From: Chloroflexota bacterium
GTDB taxonomy: Bacteria > Chloroflexota > Anaerolineae > Aggregatilineales > Phototrophicaceae
DNA length: 64,000 bases
Direction: 5' to 3'
Assembly: GCA_011523545.1 (NCBI GenBank)
Contig: WTGN01000094.1
Coordinates: 63,001-127,000, forward strand
This document shows, one piece after another, positions 51,849 through 60,251 of the stretch. Numbering within the stretch: the first letter of the stretch is position 1; every line of letters starts with the position of its first letter. Position numbers and translations under genes: made by a program. The notes beneath the pieces are model-generated. The model made no database searches. It was not told where the DNA came from and saw nothing but the letters and a program-made list of their open reading frames with translations.

Positions 51849-53441
51849 ATGCCCAGGGTCGCAATCTATGACACCACATTGCGTGATGGCAGCCAGCGGG
51901 AAGGCATATCTTTTTCCGTGGCCGACAAGCTTCACATTACCAAGCTGCTGGACGACTTGGGTGTGGATTACATCGAAGGCGGCTGGCCCGGCTCGAACCC
52001 GAAAGACGCGGCCTATTTCGCGCAAGCGCAGGAAATCGACCTTCATCATTCGAAGATCACTGCCTTTGGCTCCACGCGGCGGAAGGGCATCGCGCCGGCC
52101 GAAGACGCCAATATCCGCGCGCTCGTCGACGCGCAAACGCCGGTTGTTACGGTCGTCGGAAAGACGTCCATGCTTCATGTCACCGATGTGCTGCAGACGA
52201 CGGCGGCGGAGAATCTCCGCATGATTGAAGACAGCCTGGCCTATCTCAAGGCGCAAGGCAAGGAAGTTATCTACGATGCCGAGCACTTTTTTGACGGCGC
52301 CAAGCTGGATATGGAATATGGCTTCGACACGCTGGCGGCCGCCGCTGCCGGGGGCGCCGATGTCATTGTGCTCTGCGATACCAATGGCGGCTCAATGCCC
52401 TGGGAGGTGGCCGAATTCGTTTACCGCGCGCGCGAGCTCTTCCCGGATGCGCAATTCGGCATCCACACGCACAATGACAGTGAAGTGGCGGTGGCTAACT
52501 CACTGGCGGCGGTTCGGGCGGGTGCGGTTCACGTGCAAGGCACCGTCAATGGATATGGCGAGCGCTGCGGCAACGCAAATCTGTGCAGCATCATTCCCGA
52601 TCTCATCATCAAGATGGGTTTGCCCTGCCTGGCGCAGGACGGCAATCTGGCGGCGCTGACCCATTTGTCGCGGGCGGTGGCGGAGATCGCCAACCTGGCG
52701 CCGGATACGCACCTGCCTTATGTCGGCAAGAGCGCTTTCGCGCACAAGGGCGGCATTCACGTGGCGGCGATACGGCGCAATGTCGATAGTTATCAGCACA
52801 TTGAGCCGAGTGAAGTCGGCAACGAGACCCGTGTCTTGGTCTCAGATTTGTCCGGCCGCGGCAACTTGCTCAGCAAGGCCGATGAGTTGGGGCTGGATGT
52901 GTCCAAAGCCGAGGCGGTTCAGGTGCTGAACGATATCAAGGAACTGGAGAACGCCGGCTTCTCGTTTGAAGGGGCTGAGGCGTCGGTGGCTGTACGCTTG
53001 CGGCGGGCCGCGCCCGATTACGAGCCCCTCTTCAAACTGCTCGACTTTACGGTGATCGTGGAAGACCGGCGGGGCCGCGGACAATTGGCCGAGGCGATGG
53101 TCAAACTGGATGTGGACGGCGATATCGTCCATACGGCGGCGGAAGGCAACGGGCCGGTGAACGCGTTGGATTTGGCGCTGCGCAAGGCGCTGCTGCCCAA
53201 TTATCCGGCGCTGCGCGATATTCAACTGGTGGATTACAAGGTGCGAATCCTCGACAGTGAAAATGCGACCGGCGCAGTCACCCGCGTCTTGATCGACTCA
53301 TACAACGGGGCTGAGCGCTGGAGCACGGTTGGCGCCGGCACCGATATCATCTGCGCCAGTTGGTTGGCGCTGGTCGATAGCGTCGAGTATGGCTTGTCAG
53401 TTGCGGAAGGGCAGGATCAGACGCTTGCCGTAGGCGAATAA
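51849..53441 (+). CDS. cimA: (R)-Citramalate synthase
   Basis: This 530-residue enzyme is LeuA-like but of the citramalate synthase type: IYDTTLRDGSQREGISFSV, YIEGGWPGSNPKDAAYF and AFGSTRRKGI are typical. It condenses acetyl-CoA with pyruvate, giving a threonine-independent route to 2-oxobutyrate and isoleucine together with LeuCD and LeuB. The C-terminal regulatory domain is present. An intrinsic terminator-like hairpin follows, before leuB. The related homocitrate synthase function is less likely in this context. Confidence 0.9.
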   Translation: MPRVAIYDTTLRDGSQREGISFSVADKLHITKLLDDLGVDYIEGGWPGSNPKDAAYFAQAQEIDLHHSKITAFGSTRRKGIAPAEDANIRALVDAQTPVVTVVGKTSMLHVTDVLQTTAAENLRMIEDSLAYLKAQGKEVIYDAEHFFDGAKLDMEYGFDTLAAAAAGGADVIVLCDTNGGSMPWEVAEFVYRARELFPDAQFGIHTHNDSEVAVANSLAAVRAGAVHVQGTVNGYGERCGNANLCSIIPDLIIKMGLPCLAQDGNLAALTHLSRAVAEIANLAPDTHLPYVGKSAFAHKGGIHVAAIRRNVDSYQHIEPSEVGNETRVLVSDLSGRGNLLSKADELGLDVSKAEAVQVLNDIKELENAGFSFEGAEASVAVRLRRAAPDYEPLFKLLDFTVIVEDRRGRGQLAEAMVKLDVDGDIVHTAAEGNGPVNALDLALRKALLPNYPALRDIQLVDYKVRILDSENATGAVTRVLIDSYNGAERWSTVGAGTDIICASWLALVDSVEYGLSVAEGQDQTLAVGE

Positions 53442-53467
53442 GGCCGCCCATAGCCAGGTTTTGCGTG

Positions 53468-53490
53468 GCATGCCCAGGGCATGCTTTTCT
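53468..53490 (+). terminator. Hairpin terminator between cimA and leuB
   Basis: GCATGCC and GGCATGC form a perfect 7-bp stem with a 3-nt loop, followed by TTTTCT. It probably ends or reduces transcription from the long ilv-leu message, with leuB receiving only read-through or having a separate start. Confidence 0.6.
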
Positions 53491-53513
53491 ATTGGAAACG
53501 GAGAGAGTGACAA

Positions 53514-54575
53514 ATGAAGGCGACGATTGCGGTATTGCCCGGCGACGGCATTGGACCGGAAGTGGTGGGGCAGGCGACCGATCTGCTCTCTCATATCGCG
53601 GCGAAATACGGGCATGATTTCGAATTTGTTGAAGGCTTGATTGGCGGCATTGCGATTGATGAGACGGGCGCCCCCTTGCCTCCGGCGACGGTGGCGCTGT
53701 GTGAGGCATCGGATGCTATATTGCTGGGCGCTGTCGGCGGGCCAAAATGGGCCGACCCGACGGCGAGCGTGCAGCCGGAACGCGGACTGCTGGAGCTGCG
53801 GCAGCATTTTGGCTTGTTCGCCAACCTGCGCCCGGTGAAGACCTATCCCGCGTTGGTCGATCATGCGCCGCTGCGCGCTGATCTGCTGCGTGATGTGGAC
53901 ATCCTGTTCGTGCGCGAGCTGGTGAGCGGGATCTACTTCGGCGCCAGACAGGAGCAGGGCGACGGGGACGATTCTTACGACACGATGCGCTACAGCCGCG
54001 ACGAGGTTGAGCAGGTCGCCAATGTCGCTTTTCGCGCCGCTCAGGGCCGGCGCAAGAAACTCTGCTCGGTGGACAAAGCCAATGTGTTGGCGTCCATGCG
54101 GCTTTGGCGGCGCACGGTAGTTGAGGTCCATGAGGAATACGACGATGTCGAGTTGGAACACCTGCTGGTGGATGCGGCGACGATGCATTTGCTGACGCGC
54201 CCGGGCAGCTTTGATGTCATTGTGGCGGGCAATATGTTCGGCGACATCTTGAGCGATGAGGCCTCTGTCTTGGCGGGCAGTCTGGGCATGCTGCCGTCGG
54301 CATCGCTTCGCGCAGATTCATTTGGTCTTTACGAGCCGGTGCACGGAACGGCGCCGGATATCGCTGGTCAGGGGCTGGCGAATCCGATCGGCATGTTTCT
54401 CAGCGCCGCCATGCTTCTGCGCTACAGTCTGGGGCTGGAGGGTGAAGCGCGGGCCATTGAAGCGGCAGTTGACGACGCGCTGGCGGCTGGATTGCGCACG
54501 GCTGATATCGCCGGGGCCGGTGAAAAGGCCGTATCGACGCGCGACTTCGCGGCCGCTGTGAAAAGTAGAGTGTAG
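53514..54575 (+). CDS. leuB: 3-Isopropylmalate dehydrogenase
   Basis: This 353-residue NAD-dependent decarboxylating dehydrogenase begins KATIAVLPGDGIGPEVV. REL VSGIYFG, VDKANVLASMRLWR, GNMFGDILSDEAS and YEPVHGTAPDIAGQG hold the substrate, metal and NAD residues. It is the last gene of the branched-chain cluster and converges on murA with 38 bases between. Confidence 0.96.
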   Translation: MKATIAVLPGDGIGPEVVGQATDLLSHIAAKYGHDFEFVEGLIGGIAIDETGAPLPPATVALCEASDAILLGAVGGPKWADPTASVQPERGLLELRQHFGLFANLRPVKTYPALVDHAPLRADLLRDVDILFVRELVSGIYFGARQEQGDGDDSYDTMRYSRDEVEQVANVAFRAAQGRRKKLCSVDKANVLASMRLWRRTVVEVHEEYDDVELEHLLVDAATMHLLTRPGSFDVIVAGNMFGDILSDEASVLAGSLGMLPSASLRADSFGLYEPVHGTAPDIAGQGLANPIGMFLSAAMLLRYSLGLEGEARAIEAAVDDALAAGLRTADIAGAGEKAVSTRDFAAAVKSRV

Positions 54576-54613
54576 ACCGTCCGCGGGGCAATTGCATGCG
54601 GCAGCGCGAAAGG

Positions 54614-55924
54614 TTACATCACCGGCAGAGGCGTCACCGCCGACTGAATCCGTTCGATGTTGGCGCCAAGCTGATTGAGTTGATCTTCGATCAGTTCGTA
54701 GCCGCGATCAATCTGATAGGCGTTGTCGATAATGCTCACGCCGTCGGTTGCCAAGGCCGCCAGCAGCACGGTCGCGCCGGAGCGAATATTGTCGGCGCTA
54801 ATGCGCGCTGGCCTCAGTTGATCCACACCTTGAATGATGCAGACGTCGCTCTGGCTGATGAGAATATCAGCGCCCATCTGCAGGAGCGCCTCGACATAAT
54901 CGTATCGATTGTCGAAGATGCGTTCGCGGATGTAGCTTGTGCCATCGGCCATCGTTGACAGTGCCGCGACGCAGGGCTGAAGATCGGTGGGGAAGCCGGG
55001 GTAGGGATGCGTCTGAATATTGATCGGGTTCAGTCGCTGATGGCTCGCGCGCCGAACAGTAATGGACTTGCATCCAACAGCGATATCGACGCCCATTTGC
55101 TCCAATTTTGCAATGACGATCCGCAAATGCGCGGGCTCGACATCGTGGATGGTTACCTCGCCGCCGGCGATAGCGGCCGCAATCATCAAGGTGCCGGTCA
55201 CGATTCGGTCCGGCATTGGCGTGTATTCAATCGCGTTGAGCCGGTTTACGCCATTGATGAACAAGGTATTGGTTCCCAAACCGCGAATATCAGCGCCCAT
55301 CCGAATGAGGAAATTGCCAAAGTCGACTACTTCCGGTTCAACGGAGGCGTTTTCGAGGATCGTTTGCCCTTGCGCCATGGCGGCGGCCAGCATAAGGTTC
55401 TCTGTGCCGGTATGGCTGGGCAGATCCAGATAGAGCGATGTGCCACGGAAGCGGCGGCCTTCGAGATCGATGATGGTTTGGCCGCCTTCGGTGTATTGCA
55501 CTTTTGCCCCGAGGCGCGCGAAACCGCGATGGTGAAAGTCAATCTTGCGCGTACCGATATCGCAGCCGCCGCTGTCCGGCAGCTTGACATACCCCAGGCG
55601 GATTTGCAGCGGCGCCAGGAACAGGACGGAGCCGCGAAATTGTGAAGTGATGTCGGCCGGCAAGAGACCGCTGTTGATCGCTGAAGCGTCAATGCGTACG
55701 GTTTTGCTTACTTTGTCGCGCATAACGCGAGCGCCGACAGCTCGCAGCAATTCAAAAGCGCGTTCGACATCTTCAATATCGGGCACGCCATGCAAGACGG
55801 TCTCGCCGCGTTCAACCACGATTGACGCCGCGATCATCGCGAGGATGGCGTTTTTGGCGCGCTGCACGCGAATCTCGCCTTTTAGGGGTTGGCCCCCGAT
55901 GACGCGCAGTGCTGTATCAAGCAT
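54614..55924 (-). CDS. murA: UDP-N-acetylglucosamine 1-carboxyvinyltransferase
   Basis: This 436-residue enzyme carries out the first committed step of peptidoglycan synthesis, transferring enolpyruvate from PEP to UDP-GlcNAc. The active-site loop with the Cys targeted by fosfomycin is SGGCDIGTRKIDFH. RVQRAKNAILAMIAA near the N-terminus is the usual Lys-Asn motif with Gln-Arg in place of Gly-Ala/Ser. The start LDTALRVIGGQPLKG lies divergent from the SAM riboswitch unit. Confidence 0.94.
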   Translation of the reverse strand: MLDTALRVIGGQPLKGEIRVQRAKNAILAMIAASIVVERGETVLHGVPDIEDVERAFELLRAVGARVMRDKVSKTVRIDASAINSGLLPADITSQFRGSVLFLAPLQIRLGYVKLPDSGGCDIGTRKIDFHHRGFARLGAKVQYTEGGQTIIDLEGRRFRGTSLYLDLPSHTGTENLMLAAAMAQGQTILENASVEPEVVDFGNFLIRMGADIRGLGTNTLFINGVNRLNAIEYTPMPDRIVTGTLMIAAAIAGGEVTIHDVEPAHLRIVIAKLEQMGVDIAVGCKSITVRRASHQRLNPINIQTHPYPGFPTDLQPCVAALSTMADGTSYIRERIFDNRYDYVEALLQMGADILISQSDVCIIQGVDQLRPARISADNIRSGATVLLAALATDGVSIIDNAYQIDRGYELIEDQLNQLGANIERIQSAVTPLPVM

Positions 55925-56010
55925 TTTGCGAAATTACCTCAGAGCATGGCGATCAATGGATTCTTAGAATAGCACATAAGCAGCGGCAGGCATAACAGAA
56001 TCGGCGCCAT

Positions 56011-56039
56011 TTGCAATATGCCCGCGTCTGTGATATACT
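56011..56039 (+). promoter_or_regulatory. Promoter of the SAM-riboswitch transcript
   Basis: TTGCAA (56011-56016) and TATACT (56034-56039) are separated by 17 bases. The start would be near 56046, about 24 bases before the aptamer. Confidence 0.7.
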
Positions 56040-56069
56040 GTGCATCAATTAACAATTGAACAGTAAGTT

Positions 56070-56180
56070 TACGCTTATCCAGAGGTGGTGGAGAGACCGA
56101 CTCGGTGAAGCCACAGCAACCCCCAAATGGCAATGGGAAGGTGCTAAGTTCGGCAGGTAATTCTGGAAGATGAGGGTAAA
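56070..56180 (+). ncRNA. SAM-I (S-box) riboswitch aptamer
   Basis: The conserved S-box blocks appear in order: CTTATCCAGAGGTGGTGGAG, GACCGACTCGGTGAAGCCAC, AGCAACC, AAGGTGCTAAGTTCGGCAGG and GGAAGATGAG. The outer stem P1 pairs TTTACGCTTATC with GATGAGGGTAAA. It precedes a terminator and the cystathionine gamma-synthase gene, so high SAM should switch methionine synthesis off. Confidence 0.93.
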
Positions 56181-56268
56181 CACCTGAGCGTTTCGCGCTA
56201 TATCGCTTTGCCGATGTTCAGGTTGTCCGTTGACTGTGCCTCAGTCACTTTTCATTTGAAGTCACGGA

Positions 56269-56297
56269 AGCCCAAACCCTCCCCAGTTTGGGCTTTT
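56269..56297 (+). terminator. Intrinsic terminator of the SAM riboswitch
   Basis: AGCCCAAAC and GTTTGGGCT form a perfect 9-bp stem with an 8-nt loop and are followed by TTTTC. It lies 20 bases before the cystathionine gamma-synthase start. About 90 bases separate it from the aptamer, holding further short hairpins (ACCTGA with TCAGGT; TGACTG with CAGTCA). Confidence 0.88.
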
Positions 56298-56316
56298 CTA
56301 TTGTAAGGATGAGATC

Positions 56317-57564
56317 ATGAGCGAATCAGACAGCATTTCGAACGGACGCGACAAAGGCGCCAGTACGGACGCAGTCCATGGCGGCGCCGCACGCGACAAG
56401 GGCTTCCATGCGATGACAACGCCTATCGTTCAGACCGCGACCTATACATTTGACAATACCGCCAAACTGATCGAGTTCCTCGACAAGAAAGTCTATGGAG
56501 GCGAGCTGGAGCGCGAGGAATACGCCCGTTACGGCAACCCGTCGGTCTGGTCGCTTGAACGGCGCATCGCCGAGCTGGAGCGCGCTGACGACGCCGTCGT
56601 ATATCCCTCCGGCATGTCGGCTGTGACATCGCTGTTTCTGACGGTGCTGCGGCCGGGCAGTCATATCGTTATGACCGACGACTGTTATCGCCGCACGCGC
56701 CAGTTCTGCGAGACGACCCTCAAGAAGTTCGGCATCGAGACGAGCATCGTGCCGATGGGCGATTGCGCGGCCCTGGAAGCGGCCATCCGGCGCGGGAAGA
56801 CGCGCTTCATCTTCACCGAGACGCCGACCAATCCATACCTGCGCGTGGCGGATTTAAAGCGCGTCGCCGAGCTTGGCAGAGCCAATCGCGCCATGACGTT
56901 GCTGGATACGACATTTGCCACGCCGGTCAACCTGCGTCCGCTGGAATATGGGATCGACTTTGTCATGCATAGCGCGACAAAGTATTTCGGCGGGCACAAC
57001 GATGTCTTGGGCGGCGTCATTGCCGGCGAGGCCGGTCGAATCAAGGCGCTGAAGGACGCGCGCGGCATATTCGGCAACGTGATAGACCCGCATCAGGCAT
57101 TTCTGTTGGAGCGCGGGCTGAAGACATTGGCGCTGCGTGTGCGCCACCAGAACGCATCCGCCAGCAAAGTGGCGCGTTATCTCGAAGGCCATGCCAAGAT
57201 TGATCGGGTCTATTACCCGGGCCTGGAATCTCATCCGGATCATCAGATTGCCAAAGCGCAAATGAGCGGATTCGGCGGCGTTGTGAGCTTTGAAGTGGCG
57301 GGCGACATCAAGACGACAAGCGACTTCATTGACCGCCTGCGCCTGCCATATATCGCGCCCAGCCTGGGCGGGACTGAAAGCCTGATCGAGCAGCCGGCTT
57401 ACTTCAGCTATTATGACCTGAGCAGCGAAGAACGCCGCGATATCGGCATCAAGGACAATCTGGTGCGTTTTGCCCTGGGCATTGAAGACCCGGAAGACAT
57501 CATCGCCGATCTGGACGCATCGCTGGAGCAGGCGCCGGCTCGCCAAAGTGTGAGTCGGGTGTAA
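56317..57564 (+). CDS. Cystathionine gamma-synthase (plant-type)
   Basis: This 415-residue Cys/Met-metabolism PLP enzyme has the PLP lysine in DFVMHSATKYFGGHNDV and YARYGNPSVWSLERRIAELE. The segment SLGGTESLIEQPAYFSYYDL is characteristic of plant-like cystathionine gamma-synthases, which use O-phosphohomoserine; other members use acetylated or succinylated homoserine. Its control by a SAM riboswitch supports methionine synthesis. The neighbouring thrB makes O-phosphohomoserine, so both enzymes may compete with thrC for that intermediate. Confidence 0.88.
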   Translation: MSESDSISNGRDKGASTDAVHGGAARDKGFHAMTTPIVQTATYTFDNTAKLIEFLDKKVYGGELEREEYARYGNPSVWSLERRIAELERADDAVVYPSGMSAVTSLFLTVLRPGSHIVMTDDCYRRTRQFCETTLKKFGIETSIVPMGDCAALEAAIRRGKTRFIFTETPTNPYLRVADLKRVAELGRANRAMTLLDTTFATPVNLRPLEYGIDFVMHSATKYFGGHNDVLGGVIAGEAGRIKALKDARGIFGNVIDPHQAFLLERGLKTLALRVRHQNASASKVARYLEGHAKIDRVYYPGLESHPDHQIAKAQMSGFGGVVSFEVAGDIKTTSDFIDRLRLPYIAPSLGGTESLIEQPAYFSYYDLSSEERRDIGIKDNLVRFALGIEDPEDIIADLDASLEQAPARQSVSRV

Positions 57565-57576
57565 GAACAGCCGGGC

Positions 57577-58866
57577 CTAAGTTTGGGCGCCGCCCAAGAT
57601 TCTGACTATGTCGTCGAAGCTGTCCTCGGCTTGCAGCATTTGGTTGGCGTACTGCGGATTAAGATCCGCTAAGTGGCCCGCGTGGTAATTGATTGTCGCT
57701 TCCGGGTCTTTGAGCAGGTGCCCGGTCAGAATGCCCAGCACGGTGTCGCCACGCTTGATGATACCGCGCTCAACCAATTTCTTCGTGCCCGCGACCGAGC
57801 AGGCCGACGCCGGCTCGCAACCGACTCCGGCGCCGTCAATGACCGCTTTGGCATCCATAATCTGTTGATCGCTGACTTCTTCGACTATCCCGTTGGTCCA
57901 TTCCAGCGCGCGGATCGCCTTCTGAAGATTGACCGGATTGCCGATCTTGATGGCGGTGGCGATTGTGTCGGCTTTCACCGGTTCGAAATGTCGGAAGCCG
58001 CCGCTGAAATGCCGATAGAGAGGATTCGCCCCTTCCGCCTGAATAATCGCCAGACGGGGCAGGCGGTCAATCAAACCGACTTCGAGCATTTCCAGCAGGC
58101 CCTTGCCGAAGGCTGAACTGTTGCCGAGGTTGCCGCCGGGCACGACGATCCAATCGGGCGTCTGCCAGCGCAGCTGCTGCAAGGCTTCAAACATGATTGA
58201 CTTTTGACCTTCAAGCCGAAATGGATTGATTGAGTTGAGCAAGTATATGCCCAGCTTTTCCGAGACCTGGCGCACGAGTTCCATATTTCGGTCGAAATCG
58301 GCATTGATTTGCAGGCAGGTGGCGCCGAAGGCAATGCCCTGGGCCAGCTTGCCCAAGGCGATCTGCTGATTCTGCAGAAAGATGATGCCCTGCATATTGG
58401 CGTGGGCGGCGTAAGATGCCATGGAGGCGGAGGTATTGCCCGTCGAGGCGCAGGCGACGCGCCCCATCCCAAGAATGCGCGCCTGGGTGACGCCGGTTGT
58501 CATGCCGCGATCTTTGAATGAGCCGGTCGGGTTTTCGCCTTCGTGTTTCAATAAGAGCCGGTCCACGCCGGCAAAGGTCGCCACCGGCGGCAACTCATAG
58601 AGATTGGTATTGCCTTCCATGCGGCTGACAATTGAGCTGTCTTCAATGCCGGGATAGATGAGCTCTTTGAAGCGCCAGACGCCGCTGTTATAAGGAAAAG
58701 CCAAAGCGCCCAGCCTGCCGTCAAAGACGCTACGCGTTATGGACGCGCGCGCCGCGTCAAAATCATGGCGCACATCAAGCAGGCCGCCGCAATTTTCGCA
58801 GGCGTAAAGCACGCGCTGAATTGGGTATTGTTGCGCGCAATCGATGCAATGTAGACTGCTGGACAT
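57577..58866 (-). CDS. thrC: Threonine synthase
   Basis: This 429-residue PLP enzyme converts O-phosphohomoserine to threonine. A Cys-pair knuckle (CIDC and CENC) precedes the catalytic part; ENPTGSFKDRGMTTG has the PLP lysine and CASTGNTSASMASYAA the phosphate loop. The ATG at 58866 has GAGG eight bases upstream. It converges with the cystathionine gamma-synthase gene and is divergent from thrB with 48 bases between starts. Confidence 0.95.
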   Translation of the reverse strand: MSSSLHCIDCAQQYPIQRVLYACENCGGLLDVRHDFDAARASITRSVFDGRLGALAFPYNSGVWRFKELIYPGIEDSSIVSRMEGNTNLYELPPVATFAGVDRLLLKHEGENPTGSFKDRGMTTGVTQARILGMGRVACASTGNTSASMASYAAHANMQGIIFLQNQQIALGKLAQGIAFGATCLQINADFDRNMELVRQVSEKLGIYLLNSINPFRLEGQKSIMFEALQQLRWQTPDWIVVPGGNLGNSSAFGKGLLEMLEVGLIDRLPRLAIIQAEGANPLYRHFSGGFRHFEPVKADTIATAIKIGNPVNLQKAIRALEWTNGIVEEVSDQQIMDAKAVIDGAGVGCEPASACSVAGTKKLVERGIIKRGDTVLGILTGHLLKDPEATINYHAGHLADLNPQYANQMLQAEDSFDDIVRILGGAQT

Positions 58867-58914
58867 TCGCGTGACCTCGCGCCGCCGGAATCGCGGCAAG
58901 GATAGCGTTCATCC

Positions 58915-59856
58915 ATGTCATTTTCCAGAGCAGAAGCCTTCGCCCCGGCGACTGTTGCAAACCTGGGCGTCGGCTTCGATATCCTCGGCCTGGCGCTGCA
59001 AGGCTTGGGCGATCGCGCCATTGTCGAATTCCGGGACGAGCCGGAAATCGTCATCGCTGACATTCAAGGCGATGGCGGCCAACTGCCGCGCGAACCGGAG
59101 CAAAATGTCGCCTCGGTATCGGCGCGCGCATTCCTCGATCACATCGGCGAAAAACGCGGGCTCAAAATAGAGCTGATAAAAGGCTTGCCGCTTTCCAGCG
59201 GTTTGGGCAGCAGCGCCGCCAGCGCCGTTGTCGCCGTGTTGGCTTTGAACAAGCTGGTCGGCGAGCCCTTCACGAGAGAAGAATTGCTGCCCTTCTGCCT
59301 GGAGGGGGAAGCGCTGGTCAGCGGTTATCACGCGGATAATGTAGCGCCCTGCCTGCTCGGGGGGATCGTATTGGTGGCCGGCATCACCCTGGACGCCATT
59401 CAACCTTTGCCGGTCCCGGCGAATATGCACATCGCCCTTGTCACGCCTGATTTCCCGGTGCCGACCAACGAGGCGCGCGCCATTCTGCCCGGTCAAGTGC
59501 CGCTGGCGAGCATGATTCATCAGACGGGGCGGGTCGCACAGTTGGTGGACGCGCTGCACCGGGGAGATTTGGAAGCGCTGGGCGCTGCCATGGAAGGCGA
59601 TGCGGTTATTGAGCCGGCGCGCGCCTGTTTGACGCCTTCGCTGGACGAGGTGCGTTCCGCAGCCAAGCAGGCGGGCGCGATTGCAGTGTTCATCGGTGGC
59701 GCCGGGCCGACGCTTTGCGCCGTATGCAATAGCGCGGAGATTGCGAGGCGGGCGGCGGCTGCAATGGAATGCGTATACAGTGAAGCAAAGATGGACTGCG
59801 TCGCGCAATATACGCAGGTGGACAGGCGGGGCGCGATGGTGCTGCGCGCCGAGTAA
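58915..59856 (+). CDS. thrB: Homoserine kinase
   Basis: This 313-residue GHMP kinase makes O-phosphohomoserine. AEAFAPATVANLGVGFDILG is the start, and GLPLSSGLGSSAASAVVAVL is the ATP loop. The C-terminal glycine motif is VFIGGAGPTLCAV. It is divergent from thrC, which uses its product. Only 48 bases separate the two starts, so any promoters must overlap or lie within the genes. Confidence 0.95.
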   Translation: MSFSRAEAFAPATVANLGVGFDILGLALQGLGDRAIVEFRDEPEIVIADIQGDGGQLPREPEQNVASVSARAFLDHIGEKRGLKIELIKGLPLSSGLGSSAASAVVAVLALNKLVGEPFTREELLPFCLEGEALVSGYHADNVAPCLLGGIVLVAGITLDAIQPLPVPANMHIALVTPDFPVPTNEARAILPGQVPLASMIHQTGRVAQLVDALHRGDLEALGAAMEGDAVIEPARACLTPSLDEVRSAAKQAGAIAVFIGGAGPTLCAVCNSAEIARRAAAAMECVYSEAKMDCVAQYTQVDRRGAMVLRAE

Positions 59857-59884
59857 GTGCCGTGCAAACCCGTTTGTGAAATTC

Positions 59885-59913
59885 TTGACAATCCCCGCGC
59901 GCGAACTTATACT
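59885..59913 (+). promoter_or_regulatory. Promoter of the nuo operon
   Basis: TTGACA (59885-59890) and TATACT (59908-59913) are separated by 17 bases, the same sequence pair as the his promoter. Transcription would start near 59920, about 113 bases before the IscX-like gene. Confidence 0.85.
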
Positions 59914-60032
59914 TACAGCGTTGCGGTTTAACCTGATGCACATGGCGGCCTCGCCTTGGTTAATATCTTGGTTTTGGGTCGGGGCCCGCAGCGCAGCGAA
60001 AGACTTACCGCCGCGGGCGGTATCCAGGTGTC

Positions 60033-60245
60033 ATGAGCGAGAGCAAGCTGTATTGGGATTCAACATACGAAATCGTCCTGGCTTTGATGGACGCGCATCC
60101 GGAAGTTGAGCTGGAAGACCTTGCGTTGGGCGAATTGAGTCAGCGAATAGTTGATTTGCCAGGTTTTGACGATGATCCGGCCCTGGTCAACGATGCTATA
60201 CTCAAGGATATCCTGCGAGACTGGTACGAGGAGATTGGTGGCTAG
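60033..60245 (+). CDS. IscX-like Fe-S cluster assembly protein
   Basis: This 70-residue acidic helical protein aligns with IscX (YfhJ): an aromatic-Trp-Asp-Ser start (LYWDSTYEIVLALMDAHPEV), then LPGFDDDPALVNDAILKDIL and a C-terminal Trp-Tyr-Glu-Glu. IscX binds IscS and iron and adjusts Fe-S cluster synthesis. Here no isc genes are adjacent; the gene leads a complex I operon whose NuoB and NuoI carry Fe-S clusters. nuoB begins six bases after its stop. Confidence 0.72.
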   Translation: MSESKLYWDSTYEIVLALMDAHPEVELEDLALGELSQRIVDLPGFDDDPALVNDAILKDILRDWYEEIGG

Positions 60246-60251
60246 CGCACA

